NCBI GenBank assembly: GCA_018335765.1
Contig: JAGXRU010000214.1
Span: forward strand, 1 to 9,708
Source of the DNA: Alkaliphilus sp.
Lineage (GTDB): Bacteria; Bacillota; Clostridia; Peptostreptococcales; Thermotaleaceae
Direction of reading: 5' to 3'
Length of the DNA stretch: 9,708 nt
Both the position numbers and the translations under genes were made by a program. Position 1 is the first letter of the stretch. Each line of letters begins with the position of its first letter. Below are positions 1 to 6,746 of the stretch, in pieces. The notes beneath the pieces are model-generated. The model was given only the letters and a program-made list of their open reading frames with translations, was not told where the DNA came from and ran no database searches.

Positions 1-110
1 CTCCTGTCCCCAGAGAATGCCGAAAAGAAACCTGTCCAAATGATTTCGATTCCCCACCCTACCAAGCCATAAATTAAAAATCGTATTATCATATATTTAT
101 TGTGATTCAT
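1..110 (-). CDS. Membrane protein, N-terminal fragment, PF06541 (putative type IV ABC permease, CmpB-like)
   Basis: This gene begins on the minus strand and runs off the left edge, so only about 36 residues are visible. They read as a short polar start, then a hydrophobic stretch containing FLIYGLVGWGIEIIWTG and ending FFSAFSGDR. The pattern FxIYGxxGWxxEixWTG is what I remember from the first helix of the PF06541 'putative ABC transporter permease' family, a poorly characterised membrane protein group common in Firmicutes. I chose the ATG at 110 because it is the first in frame after a stop; a second ATG lies at 92. Neither has a strong ribosome binding site. It lies 41 bases after the stop of the YitT gene on the same strand, so the two are probably co-transcribed. 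Family assignment rests on one helix and is tentative. Confidence 0.5.
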   Translation of the reverse strand, partial: MNHNKYMIIRFLIYGLVGWGIEIIWTGFFSAFSGDR

Positions 111-151
111 TTCTTTGAAAATAATTCAATTAATAAAGGTTTATTTGATTG

Positions 152-1045
152 TTATTTAGGTAACACCATTGACTCATCCAACAAACTTTCAAACCCCATT
201 CCCTTTCCCCAAACAGACACCACTGGAATTACATCCACAAATGCATCGCTGTCTATCTTTGCAATGAACATCTTCACCAGCATTGCCTCCCTTGGAGAGC
301 ATACACAGGCGATTTTTTGTCTTTTTATATTGGTATAACCTCCCTGAATTTCATAGCTACTAATACCTCTTTTTAATGAATTCAAAATATATTCTATGAT
401 CAAGTCATTTTCATTACTTATAATTTCTATTTTTACATTCTTAGAGCCAAAACCAAATAGCACAAGATCAATAGCTTTTATGAATATGATTTGTGTTAAA
501 ATCCCATATAGAGCCACATTTCTATCATAAATTAATCCTGAAACAGCGATAATGACTACATCTATTCCTAACAATATTTGACTGATGCTGATAAAAGGAA
601 AGAGTTTGTAATGGAGCATTTTAGCTATGGTATCAGTCCCTCCAAAAGAATACCCTCGTTTTAGAATGAGTCCACACCCTGCTCCACCTAATATACCGTA
701 ATAAATAGAAGCAAGAATAGTATCATTTTCAATAAATTGAATACTTAAATTCTCAAACAGAACAAGTATGCTTGGAAAAAGAATGGATAACAAAAGAATT
801 TTCATTCCCTCCCTTTTCCCAAAGACAATCCAAGTAATTGTTAATATGATAGTTGATACCAAATAATAAATATAGGTGTAATTTATTCCAAACATTTTAT
901 CTATTATAAAGGAAAAACCGGTTACTCCACCAGTAGTTAGCCCGTTAGGCTTTAGTATTGCCGTAATGGCAAAGGCAAGTATCATACACCCTAGTATTAT
1001 ATATAGACCGTCAATAGCTAATTTCTTGTAATCTCTTTTTTTCAT
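152..1045 (-). CDS. YitT family membrane protein with C-terminal DUF2179
   Basis: A complete 297-residue protein of normal family length. About six hydrophobic segments are visible (roughly residues 10-32, 55-76, 82-100, 112-128, 154-174 and 178-200). Family landmarks include NGLTTGGVTGFSFII (34-48) after the first helix and SFGGTDTIA (133-141). A soluble C-terminal DUF2179 domain spans about 225-280, with the typical RGIS..EIQGGYTN core and a final IDSDAFVDVIPV strand. YitT proteins are widespread in Firmicutes; the transported substrate, if any, is not established, and DUF2179 is thought to be a small regulatory domain. The ATG at 1045 is preceded by AGAGGAG at a spacing of 9, which supports this start. 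It is transcribed divergently from glutamine synthetase and probably heads an operon with the PF06541-like gene downstream. Confidence 0.88.
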   Translation of the reverse strand: MKKRDYKKLAIDGLYIILGCMILAFAITAILKPNGLTTGGVTGFSFIIDKMFGINYTYIYYLVSTIILTITWIVFGKREGMKILLLSILFPSILVLFENLSIQFIENDTILASIYYGILGGAGCGLILKRGYSFGGTDTIAKMLHYKLFPFISISQILLGIDVVIIAVSGLIYDRNVALYGILTQIIFIKAIDLVLFGFGSKNVKIEIISNENDLIIEYILNSLKRGISSYEIQGGYTNIKRQKIACVCSPREAMLVKMFIAKIDSDAFVDVIPVVSVWGKGMGFESLLDESMVLPK

Positions 1046-1106
1046 TTCTTATATCTCCTCTTTTAATTAATATAGAATCATTATAGTATATTTTCACACC
1101 CTTAAC

Positions 1107-1135
1107 ATTATAGAATTGTTAAATAGTTTTTGCAA
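1107..1135 (-). promoter_or_regulatory. Promoter for the YitT gene
   Basis: On the minus strand TTGCAA (1130-1135) and a perfect TATAAT (1107-1112) are separated by 17 bases, a good housekeeping-type promoter that would start transcription near 1100. A second TATAAT lies at 1080-1085 with only a weak -35, so a tandem promoter is possible. Predicted from sequence alone. Confidence 0.6.
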
Positions 1136-1171
1136 ATTTATTTACAGTGTAGCTTTTTAAAAATGTTGGGT

Positions 1172-1228
1172 AACCATTTGAATAATTGGAAATAATAGAC
1201 TGTAAAATTTCCAATTATTCAAATGGTT
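1172..1228. repeat. Perfect 22-bp inverted repeat (possible terminator-like hairpin)
   Basis: The arms at 1172-1193 and 1207-1228 are perfect reverse complements over 22 bp, with a 13-base loop (1194-1206). On the plus strand the right arm runs into five T residues (1227-1231), so a plus-strand transcript would form a terminator-like hairpin, although the stem is AT-rich. It sits between two divergent promoters and upstream of both, where a terminator serving either flanking gene is not expected. It could block stray transcription, be a remnant of a lost gene, or be a small mobile hairpin. Confidence 0.85.
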
Positions 1229-1378
1229 TTTCATTAAAAACCCCAACGCGAGAAGACCAAGTGTGTTATTTCATTTTTATGCGTTTTGTTGGAATTTAAT
1301 TCAATAACTCATTCAGATGATTTATCAAAATTAATAATTAATCATTGGTTTGAAAGCGTTTTTCTGCTTTTTTAATTC

Positions 1379-1406
1379 TTTACAATATTGTAATCTATGC
1401 TATAAT
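1379..1406 (+). promoter_or_regulatory. Glutamine synthetase promoter with overlapping 14-bp palindrome
   Basis: TTTACA (1379-1384) and TATAAT (1401-1406) are separated by 16 bases, and a TGC just before the -10 makes it an extended -10 promoter; transcription would begin near 1413. The perfect palindrome TTACAATATTGTAA (1380-1393) covers most of the -35 and half of the spacer, a position where a bound dimeric repressor would block RNA polymerase. Its half-sites point the opposite way from the GlnR/TnrA consensus, so I do not assign a regulator. Confidence 0.65.
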
Positions 1407-1445
1407 AACTCATATTATAAATATTATAGAAATTGGGGTGAAAAC

Positions 1446-3383
1446 ATGTCAAAGGTTGCATTATATTCAGAACATTCAGAACTAATTTTTGTTATCCCGC
1501 CATCTCAACACACTCCTGAAGAAATCGCAGTTCAACTAAAGCAACATCCTGAAATTCAATACGTATCCTTAGTAGGGGTTGATCTAGGCGGAAATGATAC
1601 AGATGAAAAAATACCTGTGGCACTTTTTCTAAATGAGATTGAAGCTTTTCTTACCTATGGTGTTCAAACAGACGGTTCCAGTGTTGTTCTCCCTGAAATA
1701 GCATCACTAAATAATGCTAGGATGGATATCATTCCGGATCTCTCTGTTAATTGGTTTGTAGATTATAATTCTGAAAATATTGATCCGATTACTGATCTTC
1801 CTGTTGGAACTTTGAGAATACCCTCCTTCCTCATACATAATGGTATTGACAAGGTGGATTCTCGTTCCGTGCTTCAAAATTCCATAAATAACTTCAAGAT
1901 GGAACTGTTAAATTCTTTTCGAACATATCCACAATTACTATCTTATTATGACATCTCTTCCATAGATGATATTGAAGATGTTGTGCTTACTTCTGCCACC
2001 GAACTGGAATTTTGGGTTAAAACCCCAGATAACAAAGCAGATGTGGAACAACTATCGACCTCCCAGGTTTTAAAGGAACAATATTGGAAAAGAACTGTTG
2101 GACCTGTGAGAACTGCCTTGGAAAAATCTCTGTTTCTTCTGGATCAATATGGACTTGGTGTGGAAATGGGTCATAAAGAAGTTGGTGGGGTTAAGGCTAA
2201 GCTTGTTAACAATGGCAATTTCGATCACATCATGGAACAATTGGAGATCGACTGGAAATACACTACAGCCCTACAAGCCGCAGACAATGAATTATTAGCA
2301 CGGGATTTAATCAAAGATACCTTTATTCTACAAGGTTTAGAAGTGACCTTTATGGCTAAACCGATAGAAGGTGTTGCCGGTAATGGTGAACACACCCATG
2401 TAGGTGTGGCAGTCAAGCTTAAAAACAACAAAATCATAAATCTATTTTCACCTTTAAATATGCAGGAAGATTATATGAGTGTCATCGGTTGGGGTGCCTT
2501 GATGGGGCTTTTGAAAAATTACGAAGCGATCAACCCTTTTGTTACTTCCACCAATGATGCTTTTAATAGGTTAAAACCTGGTTTTGAAGCACCTATATGC
2601 ATTGTAGCGTCAGTAGGCCATTCTGTGGATGTACCTTCTAGAAACAGAACAGTCCTAGTAGGTCTAATTAGAAATATTTCAAGCCCATTATCTACTAGAT
2701 TTGAACTAAGAGCACCAAACCCCACGAGCAATACATATTTAGTATTGGCTGCTGTTTATCAAGGTATGCTTGATGGCATTAAAGCCGCCATCAAGAGTCA
2801 AAAAACACCCTCTGAATTAGAAGCTGATTTTTCAAAAAATGCTGGTGAAAAAAGTTTTTATTTGGAAAAAAATCGAGCTTACAGAAGCGAATTAGATGTA
2901 TTCGATCATTATACAGAAGATGAGAGGCAGGCACTATTCGGTAAGCCTCCTGCAACAGTGTGGGAAAACCTAATGAACTTAGACAAATACCCAGATAAAA
3001 AAGCGGTGTTGCTATCTGGTTCTGTTTTTGCTGAGAATATCATAACTTCTTATAAAGTTGCCCTACTAACCCAGTGGACAACAGAATTATACAATAGAAT
3101 TATTCCAGATAATATGGAGCTCGTGAGAAGCTGTAAAAAACATCATGGAAATGAGTATGTAGCAGACCTAGATGTGGTTAATTGGGAAAGAATCAGCCAC
3201 CTTCGCAATTATTTGATGAAGGATAATCTTAATAAAAAGTCTCTTTTCAGTAGAATCAGAACTGCCATTGATCATGCTGACTATAATACAATTTCTATCC
3301 TTCAACTGGAAATGAATGCCAAGATCAGCGAACTAAAAAATTTGTATACTATCTACAAAAGAAACCTGTTTGAGCTGAACTAA
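1446..3383 (+). CDS. glnA: Glutamine synthetase, long clostridial type with C-terminal extension
   Basis: This enzyme joins ammonia to glutamate using ATP in the cytoplasm. The ATG at 1446, preceded by GGGGTG, gives 645 residues; 32 in-frame codons upstream overlap the promoter and are not part of the gene. A beta-grasp-like N-terminal region contains QTDGSSV. The catalytic part shows ELEFW (E186, E188), HKE (E245), EQLE (E267), the ATP/metal loop GNGEHTH (312-318), RNRT (399-402) and RFELRAPNP (from 418). By manual alignment E186/E188, E245 and E267 match the metal-binding glutamates of type I enzymes; about 13 extra residues lie between E245 and E267. Type I enzymes are about 445-475 residues, so the last roughly 190 residues are an additional, mostly helical extension. 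The motifs do not match type III (GlnN). It is transcribed alone and closed by a terminator at 3394. The active site looks intact, so activity is likely but not proven. Confidence 0.9.
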   Translation: MSKVALYSEHSELIFVIPPSQHTPEEIAVQLKQHPEIQYVSLVGVDLGGNDTDEKIPVALFLNEIEAFLTYGVQTDGSSVVLPEIASLNNARMDIIPDLSVNWFVDYNSENIDPITDLPVGTLRIPSFLIHNGIDKVDSRSVLQNSINNFKMELLNSFRTYPQLLSYYDISSIDDIEDVVLTSATELEFWVKTPDNKADVEQLSTSQVLKEQYWKRTVGPVRTALEKSLFLLDQYGLGVEMGHKEVGGVKAKLVNNGNFDHIMEQLEIDWKYTTALQAADNELLARDLIKDTFILQGLEVTFMAKPIEGVAGNGEHTHVGVAVKLKNNKIINLFSPLNMQEDYMSVIGWGALMGLLKNYEAINPFVTSTNDAFNRLKPGFEAPICIVASVGHSVDVPSRNRTVLVGLIRNISSPLSTRFELRAPNPTSNTYLVLAAVYQGMLDGIKAAIKSQKTPSELEADFSKNAGEKSFYLEKNRAYRSELDVFDHYTEDERQALFGKPPATVWENLMNLDKYPDKKAVLLSGSVFAENIITSYKVALLTQWTTELYNRIIPDNMELVRSCKKHHGNEYVADLDVVNWERISHLRNYLMKDNLNKKSLFSRIRTAIDHADYNTISILQLEMNAKISELKNLYTIYKRNLFELN

Positions 3384-3393
3384 AAACTGATAA

Positions 3394-3441
3394 GCCTAAA
3401 AATAAAAATCCTGATAAATTTCAGGATCTTTATTTTTAGGC
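3394..3441. terminator. Bidirectional intrinsic terminator between convergent genes
   Basis: The arms 3394-3414 and 3421-3441 pair at 20 of 21 positions around a 6-base loop. The GC-containing core (ATCCTGA with TCAGGAT) is flanked by an A-rich run on one side and a T-rich run on the other, so it works on both strands. It starts 10 bases after the glutamine synthetase stop and ends 5 bases from the stop of the convergent minus-strand gene. Confidence 0.9.
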
Positions 3442-3446
3442 AATGC

Positions 3447-4310
3447 TTACATATTTGTGCGATTTGATTTTCCATTTCCTTCTTTATATTGATCAATATG
3501 CTCAGATAAGGCTCTTGCTTTTTTATCTATTTTCATGATTAAGGAAGCAGTTTCCTCAATGGTATTATCTATCTGTTGTAGCGCAGCCATGATTTCTTCT
3601 TTAGACATTTTTGCATCTTTATTATGATCGTCCTCATTAATAACATAAATAATTCTATCCATTCCATTTTTAATTTCATTCATACCAGCAATCAATTGTT
3701 CCTTATCACTGTTTATAGACATGGCATATTTAGAAGTCTGTCCTAAATTTCCTATGAATTCTTCGATTAAAAGCATCATGGTTTTCTCGATAAGTTTTGT
3801 TTTTTCTCCATGTTCACCACTGTGTTCCTTCAGTTTATTTAATTGCAACAGCAAAAGCTCCTTTAACTGCTGATATTCATTTAATTTTTTTAACACATTA
3901 TCATAGTCATGAGTTTCCTTCACTTCAGGAGCTGTTTTGCAATCGCTGCGATCTATTTTCTTTCCATTTATTAATTCATAAATAATATCTTTGATAGAAC
4001 GAATGATTTTTTTTATACTTGATAGAATTATCAAGACAGTTACTAGGAGACTGGTTAGTCCATTATTTAAGGTTATTCTTTCAATTTCATTCTTTCTATC
4101 CTCATATAGCTCTAGTATTTGCAAGAAGTGATCCTTTTCAGCTGCATTTTTTACTTCATTCTCCCCTAAAAAATTTAATAGACTTTGATAAGTTTCTTTT
4201 TCTAAATCATAGTTTAGATATGACTTGTTTATTAATAATCCTATAATAGTTAAGGAAAAGATAAGAAGTATGATTAATATCTTTGTTAGGCAATTATTTC
4301 CTGTGGTCAT
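3447..4310 (-). CDS. Two-helix membrane protein with cytoplasmic coiled coil, function unknown
   Basis: I do not recognise this gene. Using the ATG at 4310 it encodes 287 residues. A hydrophobic helix at about 8-27 is followed by about 57 charged, helical residues that should lie outside the cell, then a second helix near 85-98 and a long cytoplasmic tail (about 99-287) rich in Leu, Lys and Glu with heptad-like spacing, consistent with coiled coil. An amphipathic stretch after the second helix (about 100-117) loosely resembles a HAMP connector but lacks its conserved proline. The layout resembles chemoreceptors and sensor kinases, yet I see no kinase, cyclase or clear methyl-accepting signalling motif. 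A GTG six bases upstream (4316) is also open, but the GGGGG ribosome binding site touches it, while it lies 7 bases from the ATG. The gene ends next to a shared bidirectional terminator and follows the solute-binding protein gene on the same strand. Confidence 0.75.
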   Translation of the reverse strand: MTTGNNCLTKILIILLIFSLTIIGLLINKSYLNYDLEKETYQSLLNFLGENEVKNAAEKDHFLQILELYEDRKNEIERITLNNGLTSLLVTVLIILSSIKKIIRSIKDIIYELINGKKIDRSDCKTAPEVKETHDYDNVLKKLNEYQQLKELLLLQLNKLKEHSGEHGEKTKLIEKTMMLLIEEFIGNLGQTSKYAMSINSDKEQLIAGMNEIKNGMDRIIYVINEDDHNKDAKMSKEEIMAALQQIDNTIEETASLIMKIDKKARALSEHIDQYKEGNGKSNRTNM

Positions 4311-4317
4311 ACTCACT

Positions 4318-4322
4318 CCCCC
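4318..4322 (-). promoter_or_regulatory. Ribosome binding site that decides the ATG start at 4310
   Basis: On the minus strand the sequence reads TTTTGGGGGAGTGAGTATG. The G run is 7 bases from the ATG, a normal spacing, but directly next to the alternative GTG at 4316, which is too close for initiation. The shorter, 287-residue protein is therefore preferred. Confidence 0.6.
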
Positions 4323-4347
4323 AAAATAATTTCATGTCCTTTTTTGT

Positions 4348-4353
4348 ATTATA
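4348..4353 (-). promoter_or_regulatory. Possible -10 element for the coiled-coil membrane protein gene
   Basis: A perfect TATAAT on the minus strand lies 38 bases upstream of the ATG at 4310, just after the terminator of the preceding gene. No good -35 hexamer is present at 16-18 bases, so this is a weak call; read-through from the binding-protein gene is the alternative. Confidence 0.35.
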
Positions 4354-4397
4354 GTATGTACCTTCCTTATAAAAGGTTCTAGAAAACCTATATATTG

Positions 4398-4438
4398 AAA
4401 AAACCCTATCATAGGCTATTACGCCTACAATAGGGTTT
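4398..4438 (-). terminator. Intrinsic terminator after the solute-binding protein gene
   Basis: On the minus strand a hairpin forms from AAACCCTAT (paired with 4401-4409 and 4430-4438) plus a second 5-bp segment (GCCTA/TAGGC) after a 2-base internal loop, with a 6-base loop. It runs directly into six T residues in the minus-strand reading (A run at 4398-4403). It starts 31 bases after the stop at 4469, a standard position. Confidence 0.88.
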
Positions 4439-4468
4439 GTGAAAATAGATTCAAGTTTTGATATGGTA

Positions 4469-5632
4469 TTAATTAACAGGTTCAACAATATCCATGAAAG
4501 TGAATTTTCCTTCTTTCACGGTCTTTATTACTGCACTCTTTACTGCATCTCCATTTTCATCAAGAGTAATAATTCCTGCTGCACCTTCGAAGCCTTCTGT
4601 AGCTGCAATGGCATCTCGTATAGCCACAGGATCTATGGAATTCGCTCTCTTGATGGCATCAATAATTACTAGATAAGCATCAAAACCAAGGGCTGTAACA
4701 GCTGCTGGTTCATTATCGTTTCTCTTGGCATACTCCTCAAGGAATACTTTTGACATTTCGGTCATAGGCACTTCAGAAGCAAAGAATGTTGAGAATACCA
4801 CTCCCTCAACTGCCTCTCCGCCTATTTCTACAAATTCAGGTGTTTCCCAAGTGTCTCCGCCTAGGAATGGTATATCTATCCCTAATTGCCTTGCTTGTTT
4901 AATTAATAGAGCAGATTCTGTAAAGTTTCCAGGTGCAAAAATAACATCTGGGTTCATTTGTTTAATATTAATAAGCTGAGCTGAAAAATCTTGATCTCCT
5001 GTAGTGTAATTAGCTATCCCTACAACAGCATTGGCATCTCCGGTAAGCTCTTTAAAAGAATCTGTAAAGAATTTTGCCAAGCCAACAGAGTAGTCACTGG
5101 ATACTTCTTGGATTATAGCCGCTGTCTTAGCTCCTAGCTTATTAAATGCATAATTCGCCATAACATTTCCTTGGAAAGGATCAAGGAAACACACTCTGAA
5201 GTAAAAATCATTATTTAATGTTACCAATGGGTTCGTAGCAGAAGCTGCCACTGCCGGTATTTTAGCATTTTTTACAGCATCTCCAGCTGCCATGGACAAA
5301 GAACTGCCCCAACTGCCTATGATGGCTACAACCTTTTCTTTTTCAATTAATCTTGCCGCTGCATTGGCAGCTTCTACTTTATCAGACTTGTTATCTACGA
5401 TAACCAATTCTACTTTTTTACCTAATACTTCCGGGAATAATTCGTTAGCTAACTTAGTACCATAAAGCTCTATTTCCCCACCCGCTGCATTTGCTCCAGT
5501 CAATGGCTGGAAAACACCTATCTTAATTACATCTGGTTCAGTAGCTGCCGGTGCTTCTGGCTTTGCACATGCTGATAATACTAAGATTAGCACCATCATC
5601 ACTGCAATAATTGCTGTTACTTTTCTTTTCAT
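4469..5632 (-). CDS. Branched-chain amino acid type ABC transporter substrate-binding lipoprotein
   Basis: A complete 387-residue extracellular binding protein of the Leu/Ile/Val-binding family (Peripla_BP_6). It has a lysine-rich start, a hydrophobic signal segment and the lipobox LSAC, with C22 as the predicted lipid attachment site, then an Ala/Pro-rich linker. The mature protein opens with IKIGVFQPLTGANAAGG, the usual first strand and ligand-contact loop of the family. Further family-like stretches are VAIIGSWGSSLSMAAGDAV, near residue 100, and LGGDTWETPEF, near residue 258. The ATG at 5632 is preceded by GAGGGGG at a suitable spacing. Family members bind branched-chain amino acids, other amino acids, amides or aromatic acids, so the ligand cannot be read from sequence. 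The usual LivH, LivM, LivG and LivF partners are absent on both sides, and the gene has its own promoter and terminator, so it is an orphan within this window. Confidence 0.9.
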   Translation of the reverse strand: MKRKVTAIIAVMMVLILVLSACAKPEAPAATEPDVIKIGVFQPLTGANAAGGEIELYGTKLANELFPEVLGKKVELVIVDNKSDKVEAANAAARLIEKEKVVAIIGSWGSSLSMAAGDAVKNAKIPAVAASATNPLVTLNNDFYFRVCFLDPFQGNVMANYAFNKLGAKTAAIIQEVSSDYSVGLAKFFTDSFKELTGDANAVVGIANYTTGDQDFSAQLINIKQMNPDVIFAPGNFTESALLIKQARQLGIDIPFLGGDTWETPEFVEIGGEAVEGVVFSTFFASEVPMTEMSKVFLEEYAKRNDNEPAAVTALGFDAYLVIIDAIKRANSIDPVAIRDAIAATEGFEGAAGIITLDENGDAVKSAVIKTVKEGKFTFMDIVEPVN

Positions 5633-5661
5633 TTTGAATTTTCCCCCTCATTTTTACTAGC

Positions 5662-5670
5662 ATTATACCA
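5662..5670 (-). promoter_or_regulatory. Extended -10 promoter element for the substrate-binding protein gene
   Basis: On the minus strand TGGTATAAT lies about 30 bases before the ATG at 5632. The TATAAT (5662-5667) is perfect and the TG two bases upstream makes it an extended -10. No clear -35 is present, which extended -10 promoters tolerate. Confidence 0.5.
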
Positions 5671-5879
5671 ATTTAACCATTCCTAATTCAGCTATACCCT
5701 CCTTAACTAGATGGAATATGGTATTTGTTACAAAAAATTAAAATTTAAATCTTACAATATTTTAACATGTTTTAGAATCGTTTAGCAAGATCCTTGTCCC
5801 ATAAACAGATAATTTTATATATAAATATTTTATTATCACAAACCCCTTGTCTAACACTTGAGTAAACTACTATAACCAT

Positions 5880-6716
5880 CTAGCATTGAACCAAAAGCTC
5901 GAATAATTCTTTTTTATTCCTAGGAACCCCTTTAGTTACTAACTTCCTCCTGTCTTTAATGAGTTCCTGGTAAACTTCTATAATCCAAGGTTTTTCTAAA
6001 TCAGCCTCCTTAAGCAAATCATTGTTTAGGAAAATATCATGAGGAACTCCCTCTGCAATAACTGCTCCTTCTTTCATAACAATTACATAATCTGCCCAAG
6101 TATATACCTTGTCCATATCATGGGTGGAAAGAACTATGGTTTTCCCCTCACTATTTATTTCATCGAACAAATCCATCAGTTCATTGCTTGTTTTCGGATC
6201 AATAAAAGCTGTTGGTTCATCTAGAAGTAACACCTTCGGCTCCATGGCAAGAATATCAGCAATGGCAACCCTCTTTTTTTCTCCTCCACTTAAAAAATGT
6301 ATCGGCTTGTTCTTTAAGTTGACAATACCAGTCTTTATCATTGCATCTTCTATTCTCCTCTTTACTTCATCTTTAGATAGTTCAAGGTTTAATGGTCCAA
6401 ATGATATTTCTTGATAAACATTAGCAGAAAATAATTGAGAATTAGAGTCCTGAAAAACAATTCCAATGTTTTTTCTGAGTTCCATGATATCCTTGCGTGA
6501 ATAACTGATATCTTTGTCTGCTAAATACACCTTTCCTCCAGAGGGCTTATAAGTACCAGTCAGCACAAGAAACAAAGTGCTTTTGCCGGCTCCGTTTGGA
6601 CCCACTATGGCGATTTTTTTTCCTTCCTCAAAAGAAACTGTAAGCTTTTTAAGAGCATGAGTGCCATCAGGATAGATAAAATCCAGTTCATTTATATCTA
6701 GAATATTTGTTTTCAA
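5880..6716 (-). CDS. cbiO: CbiO, ATPase of the cobalt ECF transporter
   Basis: This is the ATPase of the energy-coupling module that drives cobalt uptake, working on the cytoplasmic face with CbiQ. With the TTG start at 6716 it has 278 residues. All ABC ATPase motifs are present: Walker A GPNGAGKST (39-47), Q-loop Gln at 89 in FQDSNSQLF, signature LSGGEKKR (from 142), Walker B VLLLDEP with catalytic Glu at 167, and switch His at 199 in STHD. The C-terminal segment with EKPWIIEVYQELI and PRNKKEL is typical of CbiO rather than of general ABC proteins. Only one ATPase is encoded, as expected for a CbiO homodimer. A TTG two codons earlier (6722) is open, but AGGAGG abuts it and is 6 bases from the TTG at 6716; no in-frame ATG exists nearby. 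It is the last gene of cbiMNQO; I see no clear terminator after it. Confidence 0.93.
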   Translation of the reverse strand: MKTNILDINELDFIYPDGTHALKKLTVSFEEGKKIAIVGPNGAGKSTLFLVLTGTYKPSGGKVYLADKDISYSRKDIMELRKNIGIVFQDSNSQLFSANVYQEISFGPLNLELSKDEVKRRIEDAMIKTGIVNLKNKPIHFLSGGEKKRVAIADILAMEPKVLLLDEPTAFIDPKTSNELMDLFDEINSEGKTIVLSTHDMDKVYTWADYVIVMKEGAVIAEGVPHDIFLNNDLLKEADLEKPWIIEVYQELIKDRRKLVTKGVPRNKKELFELLVQC

Positions 6717-6722
6717 TTTCAA

Positions 6723-6728
6723 CCTCCT
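6723..6728 (-). promoter_or_regulatory. Strong ribosome binding site placing the cbiO start at TTG 6716
   Basis: On the minus strand AGGAGGTTGAAATTG joins a near-perfect ribosome binding site to two candidate TTG codons. The first touches it; the second is six bases away. With no in-frame ATG close by, a TTG start is required, and the second is favoured. Confidence 0.6.
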
Positions 6729-6746
6729 CTATCCATATTTATATAT

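Larger units (their letters stand above)
1046..1445. other. Divergent intergenic region between the YitT gene and glutamine synthetase
   Basis: This 400-base non-coding stretch holds the YitT promoter on its left, a 22-bp inverted repeat at 1172-1228, and the glutamine synthetase promoter with an overlapping palindrome at 1379-1406. Between 1229 and 1378 I see no gene. CCAAC near 1244 and GTTGG near 1288 could pair weakly, but the stretch lies upstream of the predicted glutamine synthetase start point, so it would not be part of that leader unless a second promoter exists. I found no T-box features and no GlnR/TnrA-type site (TGTNA-N7-TNACA). Confidence 0.7.

Noticed and set aside
1229..1378. 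T-box or other riboswitch upstream of glutamine synthetase
   Set aside because: No T-box sequence or specifier structure is visible, and the best promoter lies downstream of this stretch.
1350..1445. 32-codon upstream extension of glutamine synthetase
   Set aside because: It overlaps the promoter, has an unlikely Cys/Tyr/Asn-rich composition and lacks a ribosome binding site, whereas the ATG at 1446 has GGGGTG at the right distance.
4294..4488. Minus-strand frame of 64 codons between two genes
   Set aside because: It reads through the intrinsic terminator at 4398-4438 and overlaps both neighbouring genes, with no ribosome binding site.
5721..5879. Terminator after cbiO
   Set aside because: Only weak AT-rich pairings such as 5808-5837 are present, with mismatches and no following T run.
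6109..6414. Plus-strand frame of 101 codons
   Set aside because: It is a shadow of cbiO, whose motifs are complete on the other strand.
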